Shown here: positions 43,557-57,186 of the stretch, one piece after another
Layout of the letters: each line of letters begins with the position of its first letter
Numbering within the stretch: position 1 is the first letter of the stretch
Made by a program: the position numbers and the translations under genes
The notes under the pieces: model-generated
Told to the model about the DNA's origin: nothing
Seen by the model: the letters and a program-made list of their open reading frames with translations, nothing else
Databases searched by the model: none
Origin: Sorghum bicolor
Taxonomy: Eukaryota > Streptophyta > Magnoliopsida > Poales > Poaceae
Assembly (NCBI RefSeq): GCF_000003195.3
Contig: NC_012870.2
Span: 16,608,501 to 16,672,500, forward strand
Reading direction: 5' to 3'
Length of the DNA: 64,000 nt

Positions 43557-46500
43557 ATGAGGAAGCTAGTCTCCTCGCGCCTGGCGGCGCTGTCGTCGCC
43601 AGAGGTGGCGTCGGCCGCGGCCGCGGCGGGAGGCGCCGCGCTGGCGCTGCGGGGCTGGTGGGAGGAGGTGAACGACTCGCCGGCGTGGCAGGACGGGGCC
43701 TTCTTCTCCCTCTCCGCCGCCTACGCCCTCGTGTCCGCTGTCGCCCTGGTACGTACGCCCGCCTGCCCGGCTGGACCTTGTTCGAACCCACCCACCCACC
43801 CACTCTAACCCTATCATCATCTCCGCCCAATCGCGCTAATCAGTAATCACCCCACCCCCATCTGGTTTTGCGGGTGGGTGATGTGGCCCCTCGATCTGAA
43901 TGGAACTTGGGTGTGCGGTAGTGGCGCGTGGTGATTTACGAATCCTTTGTGTTTTTGTCCTTGAGCGGCAGGAAGGATTGTGCCCCCGTTGCTGTCCCCA
44001 AAACGTCTCCATCCATTTCTGGTATTGTTGGCTGGATGAAATCGTATGTGCCAGGTGAAACTCTGGCTATAGAGAGGTGGGTTTAAAGTTGTTATAGCCG
44101 AATCCTCTGATTTCCCTCCGGAAATGAGTGCTGTTGCCATTATGGCATCTATTCACACGGTCTACATAGATAGGATTTCCTATGCATAAGGTTTCTGAAT
44201 TGTCCATAAATTATGGATGGAGATTCATTCACCATTGCAGTAATCAGGGCAATCTTTCTATAGCTGGCTAGCTGAGTGTTTGCCGGAATAATCCTGACAG
44301 GTGCAGACAAGTTGTACTATATGGCTCTACAGGAGGTACAGACCAGCAGCTGCATCTGCATGTCATGCTGTACCAGTCATGAGTAACCATTCTCAACAGC
44401 CTTCTTGCATACACAGATTGAAGATTAATACCATTTTGTCTCTGAAACAACATAGTGTTGTTCCACGTCTACCATAATCGACTCTTTCTGTTTAGACTCT
44501 TCAAGAATCATCCTTGCAGAAGGAAGGCATAATATCCATTAAACAAACACTTGATTATCCATGGAATCATGGAATCCACCAATTAGCTGTAATCAATTGC
44601 TCCATCATTGATTCTATCACTTGAAGTTGTCCATCAAGCTGCTTTTGTCAAGGTTTAGTGCGAGGGATGAATTGCTTGTGAGTTGTGTCTTTGCCGAAGA
44701 AAATTATTGATTGTCACTACAAACATCAATCTACTTCCATCTAGTGCTATCACTTTAATTTTACCATCATTACTGGAACTATCTTTCTCATGGGGTTATG
44801 CTTTGAGCGCCACAAACATGAAGTATTTCCATCTTTACTGCTAAGGTGTTTACAGCTTGCCTCCATTCTTTTCCAAAATCCTTGCTTAATGGTTGTTGTG
44901 CACATTTCTTAGATTAGAAACTTTTCCCCTCCTTTTCCACCACAATCCCTCTGATAGCATAAGAATGTTGAAAATTGTTTATATGGTGCATAAGTCGGCA
45001 TTGATATGACGTAGGATAGTTCATTTCTTTGACGGAAGTTCTCTGAATAAAACACTAGCCAGAATATAGAGATGAACATTTTGCAACACTCCTCCTGAAT
45101 AGAGAAGTAAATACTAAAATTGTGGCCATCTAGAGGGTAAGGAATACCTAAGAAGACAAAATCACTATGTAATAACATTCGGTCTTGCTTACCTGGTCAT
45201 TTTTTTTTCCTTCTATCCTTCTACTTTAAAAAATGGTAGAACCAGTCTTTTACTCTCTAACCTATACAGTTAGGTCTTGCTACATTTACAAAAATGTATT
45301 TTGGAAAGGACCAATACTCTGGATTCTCTTACTGTCGCCCTCTGAAAGTTTTAATAGCCACTAATGATATTTTCGTCCTTCTATCATGACATTTTCTTCC
45401 TTCTATCCTTCTATCTTTTTAGTTTTTATTTGGTTTGCTGGACATGTCGAACTGTCTTATAAGGTATTCATGGGATAATTTGTTTGTTCTGTGTGATTGG
45501 TTGTATAAGGTGTCGTTCAGTCACTGTTGTTGGTGAGGTCATGTTTGGTCACTGACCAAGCTATTTTGGCCCTTTTCCTCTCTTAATGTAATGATAATGA
45601 TACACAGATCTCATGTCAATTCAAGAAAAGAATCATGTATTCAGCGCTATTTGAAAGGATTGTATTTGTGCTAAGAGTGCAATGCAATTCTGCTCAACTA
45701 TATTTGTTTTCCGATGCTATTTTCACCAAACTTTGTATGCCTTTAAATTTTGAGTTTCCTGTCGGATAATGAACTGCTTTTACATATAGCAATGTTTGAA
45801 GTTGGAAATATTGCATGGTACATTAACCATATTTGTGCCTGGCAGATTTATAACATTATTCTGAAACATGTGCACTCATCACTTTGAACTTCAAATGCTA
45901 GTGAAATGAATATCCGTTAAGTACTCACTTCATTCAGATTTGCAGATTCAATTAATCAGAATTCAATTGCGGGTGCCGGAAATTGGTTGGACCACACAAA
46001 AGGTTTTTCATCTCATGAATTTCATTGTGAATGGAGGTAATGTGCTGTCCTAATGTTTTATCTTCTGTCACCATTGCATTCTATTTTTAATAAGTATGGG
46101 TTGCCTCTTGCAGTTCGTTCAATTATATTTGGATTTCATGCATATGTGTTCCTTCTTCAAAGAAAGGTAAGAACCATGTGTCAAAGAAGATTTATCTAAA
46201 TGTTATGGAGGCCTTTTCTTTCTTCAATATATATTTGTAGTATCTGGATTGTTGTTTTACAAGAGATTTGTGTTTGTAGTCCCAAATCTAGCTTTCTTAT
46301 GGACTGCTCAGTGCATTTTTTTTTTCTGTCCTGTTTTGTTCTTCCAGTCAGTCATGTAGTTGATTATTCAACTAAACCTTTATGTTTCAACAGGTGTATA
46401 CTTTAGTGCTGTTAGATCTTCCTGGTCTCTTGTTTTTCTCGACCTACACATTGCTTGTGCTATTCTGGGCAGAGATATACCATCAGGTGTTGCCAATATC

Positions 46501-48856
46501 TTTTTGCTTTTGGCATTTTTTCTTTTCCATCTACAAATTCATCTCATACACTCATGAACTTATATATGTTAATTTGTATGTCTATGCCAGGCTAAGCATC
46601 TTCCCACTGACAAGCTAAGGACTATATACATTGCAGTTAACAGTGTCATATATGTAATTCAGGTTGGTTTTTACCTGGTTTGTTGATTCCATTGTCATCT
46701 GATATTAGGGTGCTTTGTTTACTTAACCCCAACTGTAAAATACATTGCCCAAATGTTCTCTGGTATCTGTAATAGACAACTATATTCTATGTATCTAATA
46801 GATGTTTGTAGGTTTGTATTTGGGTATACCTTGGAATAAATGACAATCCTCTCGTGGAGCTTGTGAGCAAAGTATTCATATCAGGTACTTTCTTTTGTCA
46901 CCATTGCTAGAGAAATTATCTGTTTAGTTTACCACCTTTTAGCTCGCTAATGTTTTTCCTTTATTGATTTTCAGCTGTCTCATTTATAGCTCTTCTAGGA
47001 TTCTTAATCTATGGTGGAAGGTAGGTTTTTTCCCCCCATATTCTACTGTTTTTATGAGTTCATTTTGAATGTATTTCTGTTCTTGTTTGTCTAGGTTATT
47101 TGTCATGCTGAGACACTTCCCAATTGAATCGAAGGGGCGGAGAAAGAAGCTGATTGAGGTCATTATTACACTAACAAGTACCTTACAGACCATTTGTACT
47201 GTTACTGGTGTGCATGCGAACAAAACAACTTTTTATGCACAATTACTCCCTTGTCCTGTGCCATTACTTCACAGTGGCATCTCTCAAAACTAGCCAGTCT
47301 AAAAAGGCATTTGTTTAACTTCCACATCAATTAGCTCAAATTGTAAGCTGCAATATCACTGGAAATTCTCTTGACTTAATGCTTAAGATTCCCATGCCTG
47401 TACCTAATTAATATGTTCATTGGTGCTAGCTTAAGATTCACATGTGCTATAAATGGGACTAACTTTATATGTATTAAAATTCTTTATCAGGTTGGGACCG
47501 TGACAGCAATTTGCTTTACCTGCTTCTTGATAAGATGCATTGTGGTAAGTATTTAGTTCTTATTGGCTCTTGAAGTCACAAATATTTATTTTGCAAAGTT
47601 CTTTCAAGAATAATGCTTGCTTTTTCATTGATGTGGGACTAAAGATCAGTTGTACAACCCTACAGATTGTCCATTTTTGAGATTGTCCATTTTCGAGATC
47701 AATAGATATTAAAAATTCTATGTTGCGTGGGCACATTTGTTATTTACTTATTTTACACCCTAAAAGTAGATGCAACTATTCACAACACAACTTAAGAGTC
47801 TAAGTACCAAACAGCCAACATGATAAAGATGATGAACTCAAATGTTTGATCATCGCTATTGCTTTGCGGCCTTGCTCAGTAGCTTGCAGGTTGCAGGGTT
47901 TGCCCCTGCCACAATACTAACAGCTACTAGCAGCAGCATTTGCTGGCAACCCTCTGAACTGGACAACTGGTTCAGGGTGATGTTGGAGTGCAGCGTGTGG
48001 ACTAATAGTTGGTTCAGAAACTAGGACATGAGTAATTCTTTTTTTCCCTTCCTCCTTTTGCAGTCCAGATATCAATCTGTATCAAAACTTGCATACCATA
48101 ATTTATTAGGCTGAAGTTTTTTTTGGAAATTAGGTCAGATATTTTAGGTTTGGCTAATGGTTTCATTAAATTCTCTATGAAATATGTCTTTATGTGCACT
48201 TATTTCAACTAGTAGGTGTTGATGTATTTCCCTGAGACGTGGTCAAAGTTAAGTTTGACTTGACAAAACTAAAGTACTATAATCTAGTGGCAGATCCATG
48301 ATTCATAATCTATGGGGCCAAACTTGTAAATTTTAAGTCAATTAAAAGCCTTACACAATTGGAATATATAATTGCCAATAACATATAGGGGTTCAATGTG
48401 TTTTGGCAAAACCTATGGAGCCAGGCAGCCCCAGGGCTTATACATCGATCCACCACTGCTATAATTTGTAACAGAGAGAGTATTGTTGAGTATTGACTAG
48501 TCCAGTTCTCGTAACATGCCTACATGTGTGTCCTATCTTCAATTATTCAGGTTTTTAGTTGTATCACCAGTTCATAAGCTTAAATCATGCTTTGATGTGA
48601 TGACAGGTGGCAATTTCATCCTTTGATCCCGATCTATCTCTTGAGGTTTTGGATCATCCAGTTTTGGATTTCTTCTACTACATGGTAAGTACCATGAAAT
48701 GTATTCTTATACACTTATTTTCCTCTGCAGTTTTTCTTTTTGATGCAGTATTTCCCTTTGTAGTTGACAGAGATACTGCCCTCTGCCCTTGTACTATTCG
48801 TCTTGCGGAAACTTCCTCCCAAGCGTGTATCAGGGCAATACAACTCTATTCGCTAG
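43557..48856 (+). CDS. TOM1: TOM1/THH1-like seven-transmembrane protein
   Basis: Eleven exons with GT-AG borders and consistent phases: 43557-43748, 45946-46036, 46114-46166, 46394-46486, 46591-46662, 46812-46884, 46975-47020, 47095-47158, 47491-47544, 48607-48684 and 48764-48856. These give 302 residues, close to the family's usual size. Hallmarks are [52 protein letters not shown] and RKLPPKRVS near the C-terminus. Several hydrophobic segments fit a multi-pass membrane protein of the TOM1 (DUF1084) family. In Arabidopsis these are tonoplast host proteins used by tobamoviruses for replication. Their normal role is less clear. Intron 1 is 2.2 kb. No lesion is visible. Confidence 0.9.
48285..48458. 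mobile_element. small hAT-like MITE in intron 9 of the TOM1-like gene
   Basis: About 174 bp with ends TAGTGGCAGATCC and (inverted) GATCCACCACTG. It is flanked by CTATAATC and CTATAATT, an 8-bp duplication with one change. Confidence 0.7.
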
Positions 48857-49278
48857 AAGATTTTGGCATGTTATGCTGAGAAATCCTGAAAGACCAAATT
48901 TTCCTAGAATTATGTTTGTCACAGAGCGAACTGTGTTATTTGAGCATGGCCTCTGAGAGGTATTTTGTCATCTTAGCGCCATGGCTATATGATATAAGAG
49001 TACCCCGGTGCTAAAGGGCCAATTTCTGGGGGGCATTATATATATTATATTAATCTCCCTGTACAAGTGACTTGTCTATATTTTTATTAACTGTCTAACG
49101 GAAAGAACAGTTTCAGTTGATTGATTACTTTATTTGCATTTGTACCATTTTATCTATGATTGGAACGGAAGGTTTTGATAGTTTAGGTTAATGCTCTGTT
49201 TTTTAGAATTTTGATGCATCGCTATTCTCTATACGATAAGCGGCACTTTTGACACCTGATGATGAAATATTACCTTTC
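48857..49278. other. 3' UTR and intergenic sequence
   Basis: Follows the TOM1-like stop. No gene is seen. Confidence 0.5.
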
Positions 49279-49281
49279 TTA

Positions 49282-49489
49282 GGGCCTGTTTGGATCCATC
49301 GTAAAATAAGATGAGGTTCTGTTTAGACCCCAACTAATGTTTTACTGACAATTTCTTCCTTGATTCCAAATTATAAGATGTTTTGTTTTTTTCTAGGTAT
49401 GTAGTTTTTGTTATGAACTTAGATATAAACAATATCTATAAGCATAGCAATATAATGTATCTAGGAAAAAAAAACAATCCAAACGGACC
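49282..49489. mobile_element. Tourist-like MITE, GGGCCTGTTTGGAT ends
   Basis: A 208-bp element with ends GGGCCTGTTTGGATCC and (inverted) ATCCAAACGGACC, flanked by TTA on both sides. Confidence 0.8.
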
Positions 49490-49492
49490 TTA

Positions 49493-51508
49493 GTCTTTAA
49501 TCATCTACTTTTGACACCTGACGAGAGCGAGCGTGCTGTAGTGTTTATGTGCGTATATAGTTTGGACAGAACAGTTATCAACTATAATATCAGGGGATCC
49601 ATTGCCCCTACAAGCGATTTTCTTATTTTTCCATTGACTCCTGAGCATTTTGGTCTTTTGTCATCAGATGGTACTGTGTCGGGCTGACGCCAGTCTGTCC
49701 GGGTTTTCCATTGGTACGCACTCTTTGTAATCACATCTTCGTGACGCTTCGCTCGTTCTCGAAGGCTCTTTGTAATCAACTTTCCTTCTTCAAAATTTTT
49801 GTTTATTAGTTTTTTTTAAAAAAATCTCACCTCTGCTTTCATTACGAATTGACGGTGATATATTATAGCATAAATGGATTTTATAGAACCATTAGTGAAA
49901 GCTGTTGTGAAAATGTTTTATATAGTAGTTATACTTTCAAAACTTTGACAGCATAGGTGGTCATCCAAACATCCATTTCATATTTCATTTGCTAAACCAA
50001 AATCCCTAAGCAGCGGGCATTGCATCCCTAATCAGCACAACTATCAAAATAGTGGGGCCCACATGCTATGCATTAAAAAATGGACAGTGATCTTGGTTTA
50101 TGTGAGAATTTGATGATGGTTTTGTGAAACAGGAGATGTTTCACATTCACATTCAGTTGGTAGATAACATGATCTTAGCCAATCTAAAAGAAAAAAGATA
50201 TCATGCATCAGCATGACATGATCTCAGTCCTTGGACAACAGATAGTTGCATAAAGTGCCACATTTACTGAACAAACGCAATGTGCAGCTATCAACATCAG
50301 TTCAGAACTTGTGTCTCTAAGTAGCGTACCAAACTTATAATTACAGGAAATGCTAAACAACACTAACATATGAATATTTTTTTTTGTATCTATGACTTTG
50401 GGGCGCACACCTCATTCCTCCCTCCCTCTCTTCCTCTTCACCTCTGCCTCTACCCCCGACGCGCGCCCTCCGCCGCCGTGCCCGCGCACCCCCCTCCCCC
50501 TGCCGCGCCCACGCTCCGTTGCACCCTTGCGCCGCTGTGCCCGCACCTCCCTCCCCGATGCAGCTCCCTCAGTGCGGCCCCCAATGGCACAATCACGCCC
50601 TCTCGCTCTTGCGCTCATACCAGCCATGGCGGTGGTGGTGGTGGACCTCCGGGTAGGCCTTTCCTCCTTCTGATCTATGATATGTGACTGTACTTGCATA
50701 GAAAAAATTTGTGATCTATCCTTGCATAGAAAAAAAAATATTTCTTGTAATATGTGATTGTGCTTTCTTAGAAAAAAATTTATGATTTGTCTTTTCATAG
50801 AAAAAAATTATTTCTTGTAATATGTGGTTTGTGGATGAATCAAGAAGAAAGCTGGAGGCTGGAGGCTGAAGGCTAGAGGCTGTTGCATCTTCATACTATA
50901 GCTAAAAAAAATCCGATGCTCTAATGCTAAAGAACACATATGGTTATTGGGTAGACATGTATGTTATGGATCATACGCTGTGCTGAGGATGAACATTGTA
51001 CTCCTTGGCAAACACATGCAAACGACATGATTCCTTGAGATTATACGTAGAGAGCAGCCTGAAATGTGGAACGAATGCAGCCAAGTTGGTGACGCAGAAC
51101 ATCAATATGCATGCCCTAACGTGGACTCCTGCGCGTGGGGCCATGGGCGCAGAAACAACAAAAAAAAGGTCCACACGCAATCTGAGTCCAAGCCGACTTT
51201 CCGATGCTGGAGACCGTTTCATCCTCCGTACCGTAGCGGGGATAGGGATACCAGCGGCCAGCGGGGCAACATCACCACAAGGCACAAGCGCCAACTCAAA
51301 CCCATCCCCAGCCACAGCGAGCAAACACGAAGCCGCCGGCCGCCGCACGAGAGCAGCGTGGGGGATCGACCGTCGGCCGTGTCCGTGGTCCGTGGCGTGC
51401 CCCCTATAGGCGAGGCGGACGCCGCACACCCTCACAGATTGATTCTGTTCGACCAGTTACCTGGCCGGTTGTTATTGCATCTGCTACGTGACGTCTAACA
51501 CCTCAAGC
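49493..51508. other. intergenic with GC-rich blocks
   Basis: No recognised gene. A CT/GC-rich block at 50410-50680 and a mixed block at 51050-51480 carry frames on both strands without known domains. The stretch 50690-50825 holds about two copies of an AT-rich unit with CATAGAAAAAAA and TTTCTTGTAATATGTG. A GGCTGGAG-type minisatellite follows at 50850-50882. Confidence 0.45.
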
Positions 51509-51540
51509 ATGGCAGCGGCAACACCTTCAACCCCTCCCAC

Positions 51541-51770
51541 TGTAAAAACTAGGAGAACGAGAGTTGCCCATCCAGGAACTCTCGGTGCATGTTATATAGG
51601 TAGGGAAGAGCCCCCTACGTGGCCTCTACAGATTGATGTTTGTTACAACAAATCTCCTAGATATCTATGTGCTATAACAACCTGATAACAACCTGTGTGG
51701 CGTGCTCAACAACCCTAAGCCTAGCACACACATTCAATGTACCAAGACAATACTATCCTATTGTCTAACA
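51541..51770 (-). repeat. 3' LTR of the decayed Copia element
   Basis: TG...CA ends. It contains a tandem ATAACAACCTG duplication near 51677-51698 that the other LTR lacks. A purine-rich tract (minus strand GAGATTGAGAGGGGA) adjoins it at 51771. Confidence 0.9.
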
Positions 51771-51783
51771 TCCCCTCTCAATC

Positions 51784-54700
51784 TCAGGCATCTACAAGGT
51801 TGAGATTGAACCTAAAATCTTTCGACTTCAGCGCTGTCAAGGGTTTTGTGAAGCCATCTGCAAGTTGATCATCTGTATGAATGTACCTTATGTCAAGAAG
51901 CTTCTGAGCCACCCTCTCCCGAACAAAGTGAAAGTCAATCTCAATGTGTTTAGTTCTCGCATGGAACACATGATTTGCTGAAAGATACCTAGCACCAACA
52001 TTGTCACACCACAGACGCGCAACTGGAGAGTGACGAACTCCAAGTTCTTCCAACAGTCTTTGAATCCACATAATCTCTGCCGTTGTGTTAGCAAGAGCCT
52101 TGTATTCCGCCTCTGTGCTGGAGCGTGACACAGTGGGCTGTTTACGAGCACTCCAGGACACAAGATTAGGTCCAAAAAACACTGCAAACCCCCCAGTAGA
52201 TCGTCGATCATCAACACACCCCGCCCAATCGGCGTCGGAATAACCACTGACCATTGTAGATTGCGACCTTCGTATCTTCAACCCTAGGTGCAACATGCCT
52301 TTAACATAGCGCAGGATACGCTTAACAGCACTCCAATGTGTCAGAGTCAGGGCATGTAGAAACTGACAAACTTTGTTAACAGCAAAGGATATGTCAGGCC
52401 TTGTGAGGGTTAGATACTGAAGTGCCCCTACAATGCTTCTGTACCGCACTGAGTCATCTGGACCAAGAGGCGCACCGTCAGTAAGACTCAGTTTTTCTGT
52501 TGTAGACAGTGGCGTATCAACTGGTTTGCACAAACTCATCCCGACTCGCTTCAAGATCTGAGTAGCATACCTTTCTTGTGACGTAACAAGCCCATCTAGA
52601 ACCTGTTTCACTTGAATGCCAAGAAAGTAATGAAGTTTCCCAAATCTTTCAAGGCAAACTCCTGCTCAAGATCCTTCAAAAGTGCACCGGTAGCAGCCTG
52701 TGACGAACTTGCAACTATTATATCATCAACATATACCAAAACTAGCCACCCTTGTGATAATAGAAGAGTGAAGTATCTCCTTTGGACGGTACAAAACCAA
52801 GCTGCTTCAGCTTATTGCATAGACGGGCATACCAAGCACGAGGTGCTTGTTTAAGCCCATACAGCGCCTTGTCAAGCTTGCAAACTAGAGAGGGATGATC
52901 AGGATCTTTATAACCTAGTGGTTGTCTCATATAAACCTCCTCTTCCAAAACACCGTGTAAGAAGGCGTTTTGTACATCCAATTGCCGCAAGGACCAGCCA
53001 AGAGACACAACAACTGCTAGAACAAGTCGAATTGTAGCAGCTTTGACAACTGGACTAAATGTATCTTCATAATCAATTCCATACCGTTGCTTATAGCCTT
53101 TGGCAACAAGACGTGCCTTGTATCTGTCAATGGTCCCATCAGCCTTTCTTTTGATCTTGTACACCCATTTACTATCAATGATGTTCTTCCCTTTGGGAGG
53201 AGTCACAAGGTGCCATGTCTTATTTCGGAGCAAGGCATTGTATTCATGGTTCATATCTTCTATCCACCTAGAATCCTTCAAAGCCTCAGTCAAGGTGGTG
53301 GGTTCACCGACCTCAGAAGTTGCCATCATGCCCCATCGCACTGTACCATCAGTGTACTGCTTTGGTTTGTGTATCCCATGTTGACGCCTTGTGACGGGTC
53401 GAGTTGACGCTGATTCGGAGGGAGGCGTTGGAGTAGGAGCAGTCGGAGCCACATCACGGGGCATAGGAGCTTGCGCCGCACTCGATCCAGGAGGATCGGA
53501 TCTGCTGGGACCTCCTGCAGGGTGTCCCGCAGCGCTAGGATCAGGCTGTGGCTGGGGCACCGAGGCAACAGTCACGCGTGGCGACGACGTAGGCGCAGAA
53601 GATCCGGCGGGATCGGGCGGCACCGCGTCAGGCGAGGGCGCGTCCAGCCCGATTAGGTGCTACGCGGGCGCGGATCCCGGAGAACACCGAGGTAGGTGAG
53701 ATCTGCGCAGGCGCATCCATCTCGTAAGAGCCGCCTGTCGCAGTCTGGGTGGTGGGGCACATAAAATGACGATAGGAGTATGCGTCATTGGCAGCGCCGT
53801 TTGCACCCGAGCCATCATCATTTCCTGCAACGTTTGTTCCTGGAACATCATGAGAACTGGGACTAATGCCAGGGTTAGTAGAGATAGGAAAATCCTCACA
53901 TCAGTCTAGTAAAATTGCATCCTCAAAATCAGCGGTAGGATTAAGAAGTACGTCCGGTAAAACAGAAAGCTTAGATCGCAAACGAGCACCGGCATTGGGA
54001 TTGAGCCGAGAAAATGGAAAGACCGACTCATCAAAGACAACATCCCTGGAGATATAAACGCGCCCGACCGAGGGTTCAAGGCACTTGAAACCTTTATGTA
54101 AGGAGCTATAGCCGAGAAAGACACATTGTTTGGACTGAAAAGCTAGTTTTCTGTCGTTGTAGGGTCGTAGATTAGGCCAACAAGCGCAGCCAAAGGTGTG
54201 AAGGAAGGAATAGTCGGGAGGTTGGCCTAGGAGGCGCTCATGGGGTGTCTCATTGTGTATGACACGGGAAGGCAACCGATTGATCAAGAAAACAACCGTA
54301 GCAAAGGCTTCATCCCAAAACTTAAGGGGCATTGATGCATGGGCTAGCAACGATAGCCCTACTTCAACAATGTGACGATGTTTTCGTTCCGCCGAGCCAT
54401 TTTGCTGATGAGCATGGGGGCAAGAGACATGATGAGCTATGCCTATTTGTTTGAAAAAGGAATTTAAGGACTGATATTCCCCTCCCCAGTTAGTTTGCAT
54501 GGTGAGAATTTTACGATCAAACTGGCGTTCAACAAGTTGTTGAAAATTGCGAAAGACTTGAAAAACTTCTGATTTATGACGAAGGAAATAAATCCAAGTA
54601 AATTTGCTGAAATCATCAATAAAACTGACATAATATTGTTGACGACCTACTGATGAGGGAGCAGGTCCCCACACATCTGAAAACACAAGTTCTAGAGGCC

Positions 54701-56231
54701 TAGATGACACACTAGTAGATTTAGGGTAGGGTAGCTGATGGCTCTTGCCCATTTGACAAGCATCACAAACCAAATTCTCATTGAAATCTGAAATAAACGG
54801 GATCCTATGGCAAGTAAGGACCTGCCGAACCACAGATGTAGAAGCATGACCCAAACGATGATGCCATAGAGTGGAGGTAGGCTTGATGGTGGCAGCGAGC
54901 ACACTTTTATTGGGACGCGACTGGGACGAGCTTGGCTTCAGCGGGTAAAGACCACCCTCACATGGTCCTTGGAAGATGACCTTCCTCGTGCCCTGCTCCT
55001 TGACGAAGAAACGATATGGATAAAATTCAAGAAAAGCATCATTATCACGTGCAAGGCGGTGGACAGATAGTAAATTTTTACTAGCTTCAGGAACATGAAG
55101 AATTTTTCGTAAATGAATGGTGCTGGATGGGGTACACAAAATACTAGACCCAATGTGATTTATCTCCATACCTGCACCGCTTGCTGAGTGGACTTGATCA
55201 TGGCCACCATACTTATCTCGTACGGTGAGCTTGTCAAGTTCACTAGTCACATGATCTGTAGCTCCGGAATCAACATACCAATTTGTGTCAATTCCATAGG
55301 AGGAGGTGGTAGCCGAGGAAGCGCTCTTCTGGGATGCTGGAGTGAAGTTCTGATCAAACCTCTTGTAGCATCTGAAGGCACTGTGTCCCTCCTTCTCGCA
55401 GACCTGGCAAAAGACACCAGGCTGAAAGTTGCTTCCACGGCCACCGCCACCTCCGCGGCCGGGCTTGCCACGATTGAAGCCACAACGGTTGCCACGGCCA
55501 CCGCGATTGAAGTTGTGACTGCCACCGCCGCGACCGCCCTTGGTTGCCGTATTGACAGAGAAGTTGGATCCTCCATCGCGCGCCTCCTTGCGTTGCTCAT
55601 GACTCAGCAGCTGGGCATAGAGTTCATGGACGGAGATCGGTTCGACCCGCGCCGTCACCGCAGAGACAACGAAGTCGAAGTCCTCCCTGAGGCCGGTGAG
55701 AACATAGGAGACAATCTCCTCGTCCTCCAGCTTGCGACCCGCCGAAGCCATCTCATCGGCGAGGTTCTTGATCTTGGTGAAGTATTCTGCCATGGTGGAC
55801 GTCCCCTTGGACGCCGTGGTGAGGGCCATGCGCGTGGTGATGACCCGAGCACGGCACTACGACGCATGAAGCTCTTGGATCGCGACCCAGAGAGCCGCCG
55901 CCGATGCCACGGAGGAAACCTATGAGAAGATCTCCTTGGATAGCGATGAGAACAGGTAGCTGAGAACCTGGCTGTCTTTCGCAATCCACTCTTCGTACTC
56001 CGGATTGGGTACCGGAGCTTTCTTCTTGCCATCAGTATCGACCGGTGGATCCGGTTCGACGAACGCAGCCGGGGGCATGGCCCCGGCCTGGATGTGCGTG
56101 GCAAGGCGAGCCCCCTTGAGGGTGTGGGAGACTTGGGCATGCCACATGCCATAGTTACCCCGAGTCAGCTTCTCGGTGACCGGCGGCAGAAAGCCAAAAG
56201 CAAGTTTGGCGACATCAGAGGATTGCGCCAT
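51784..56231 (-). pseudogene. Copia gag-pol, broken
   Basis: Gag begins at 56231 and stops at 55920. A frame from 55829 to 53901 then carries late gag, the zinc knuckle CQVCEKEGHSAFRC, the protease motif WYVDSGATDHV and the integrase (LWHHRLGH, CDACQ). Another frame (53623-52742) holds the first part of RT. A further frame (52611-51784) holds the end of the RT region and RNase H (STEAEYKAL). At least one stop and frameshift separate gag from the knuckle, and another separates integrase from RT. Two more one-base shifts flank the YVDD region near 52750 and 52640. The second integrase Asp is Asn (codon 54489-54491). The element is dead. Confidence 0.9.
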
Positions 56232-56260
56232 GGCGATGAACTTGCGTGGATTGAATCGAC

Positions 56261-56274
56261 CTAGTCTGATACCA
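56261..56274 (-). other. Copia primer binding site
   Basis: Minus-strand TGGTATCAGACTAG directly abuts the 5' LTR and matches the initiator-Met tRNA type. Confidence 0.85.
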
Positions 56275-56493
56275 TGTAAAAACTAGGAGAACGAGAGTTG
56301 CCCATCTAGGGACTCTCGGTGCATGTTATATAGGTAGGGAAGAGCCCCCTACGTGGCCTCTACAGATTGATGTTTGTTACAACAAATCTCCTAGATATCT
56401 ATGTGCTATAACAACCTGTGTGGCGTGCTCAACAATCCTGAGCCTAGCACACACATTAAATGTACCAAGACAATACTATCCTATTGTCTAACA
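56275..56493 (-). repeat. 5' LTR of the decayed Copia element
   Basis: 219-bp direct repeat of 51541-51770. A minus-strand TATA-like CCTATATAAC lies near 56324-56333. Confidence 0.9.
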
Positions 56494-57186
56494 CCCACAA
56501 CCATGGCAGCAGAGATCTTACAAAACTCCACGACGAGGAGGAGGAAGAAGCCTTCCCAGAAGGGAAAATCTAGGTTCAAGCTTCCTGTCCCATGGTGGAA
56601 GGTCAGAACGCCGAATCCACCCCTGACCGCTAGGAAAGCGGCGTCGGTGCGCAAGGTGGGGAGGAAGAAAACGACGGAAACCACCGGTGACGATGGCGCC
56701 ATCAAAAACCCCGTGCGTCGGAGACTCGACCTGGAGGAGGAGGAAGCCGGTGATGGCGGTGTCGGCGGAAACCCCCTGCTGGTGCGCCGCAGGCTCGACA
56801 TGGACGACGATGCCAAGGTCGTCGTCAGCAGTGGTACACCGCTCGACGGCTTCAGCAGGGCCACGCTCATGGACAACCTGAGATCCCTCGCCAAGCTCAC
56901 CTTGGGCGGCGGCGACGACGTCAACATGCCACCCCGCCGCACGCCAAAGATCGATCTGCCTTCTTACAGCCGAGCACAGCTGATGGAGAACCTTAGGTCC
57001 CTCGCCGTTGTCGACGAAACCTCCATGGCAAATGGGCAGGGCACCACCACCAAGGGCACCAAGAAGAAGAAGAAGGCGGCGATGCAGATGCAGTCAAGAC
57101 GGGTGCCCAAACTTGTCCTGAAGCCTTACAAGAGCAAGCGGCAGGCCGCTGCCACCGCTACTGATGAAGATGAAGAAGACGCCACC

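Larger units (their letters stand above)
51541..56493 (-). mobile_element. decayed Ty1/Copia retrotransposon
   Basis: A 4,953-bp element flanked by CCCAC (51536-51540 and 56494-56498). LTRs are 51541-51770 (230 bp) and 56275-56493 (219 bp). They differ by an 11-bp tandem duplication plus about five substitutions. The minus-strand coding region is broken by stops and frameshifts. It lies in the 5' part of a duplicated glycosylase exon. Confidence 0.93.

Noticed and set aside
50971..51435. 154-codon minus-strand frame upstream of the glycosylase duplicate
   Set aside because: A faint resemblance to an F-box/FBD-type C-terminus was considered, but no motif is firm enough to call.
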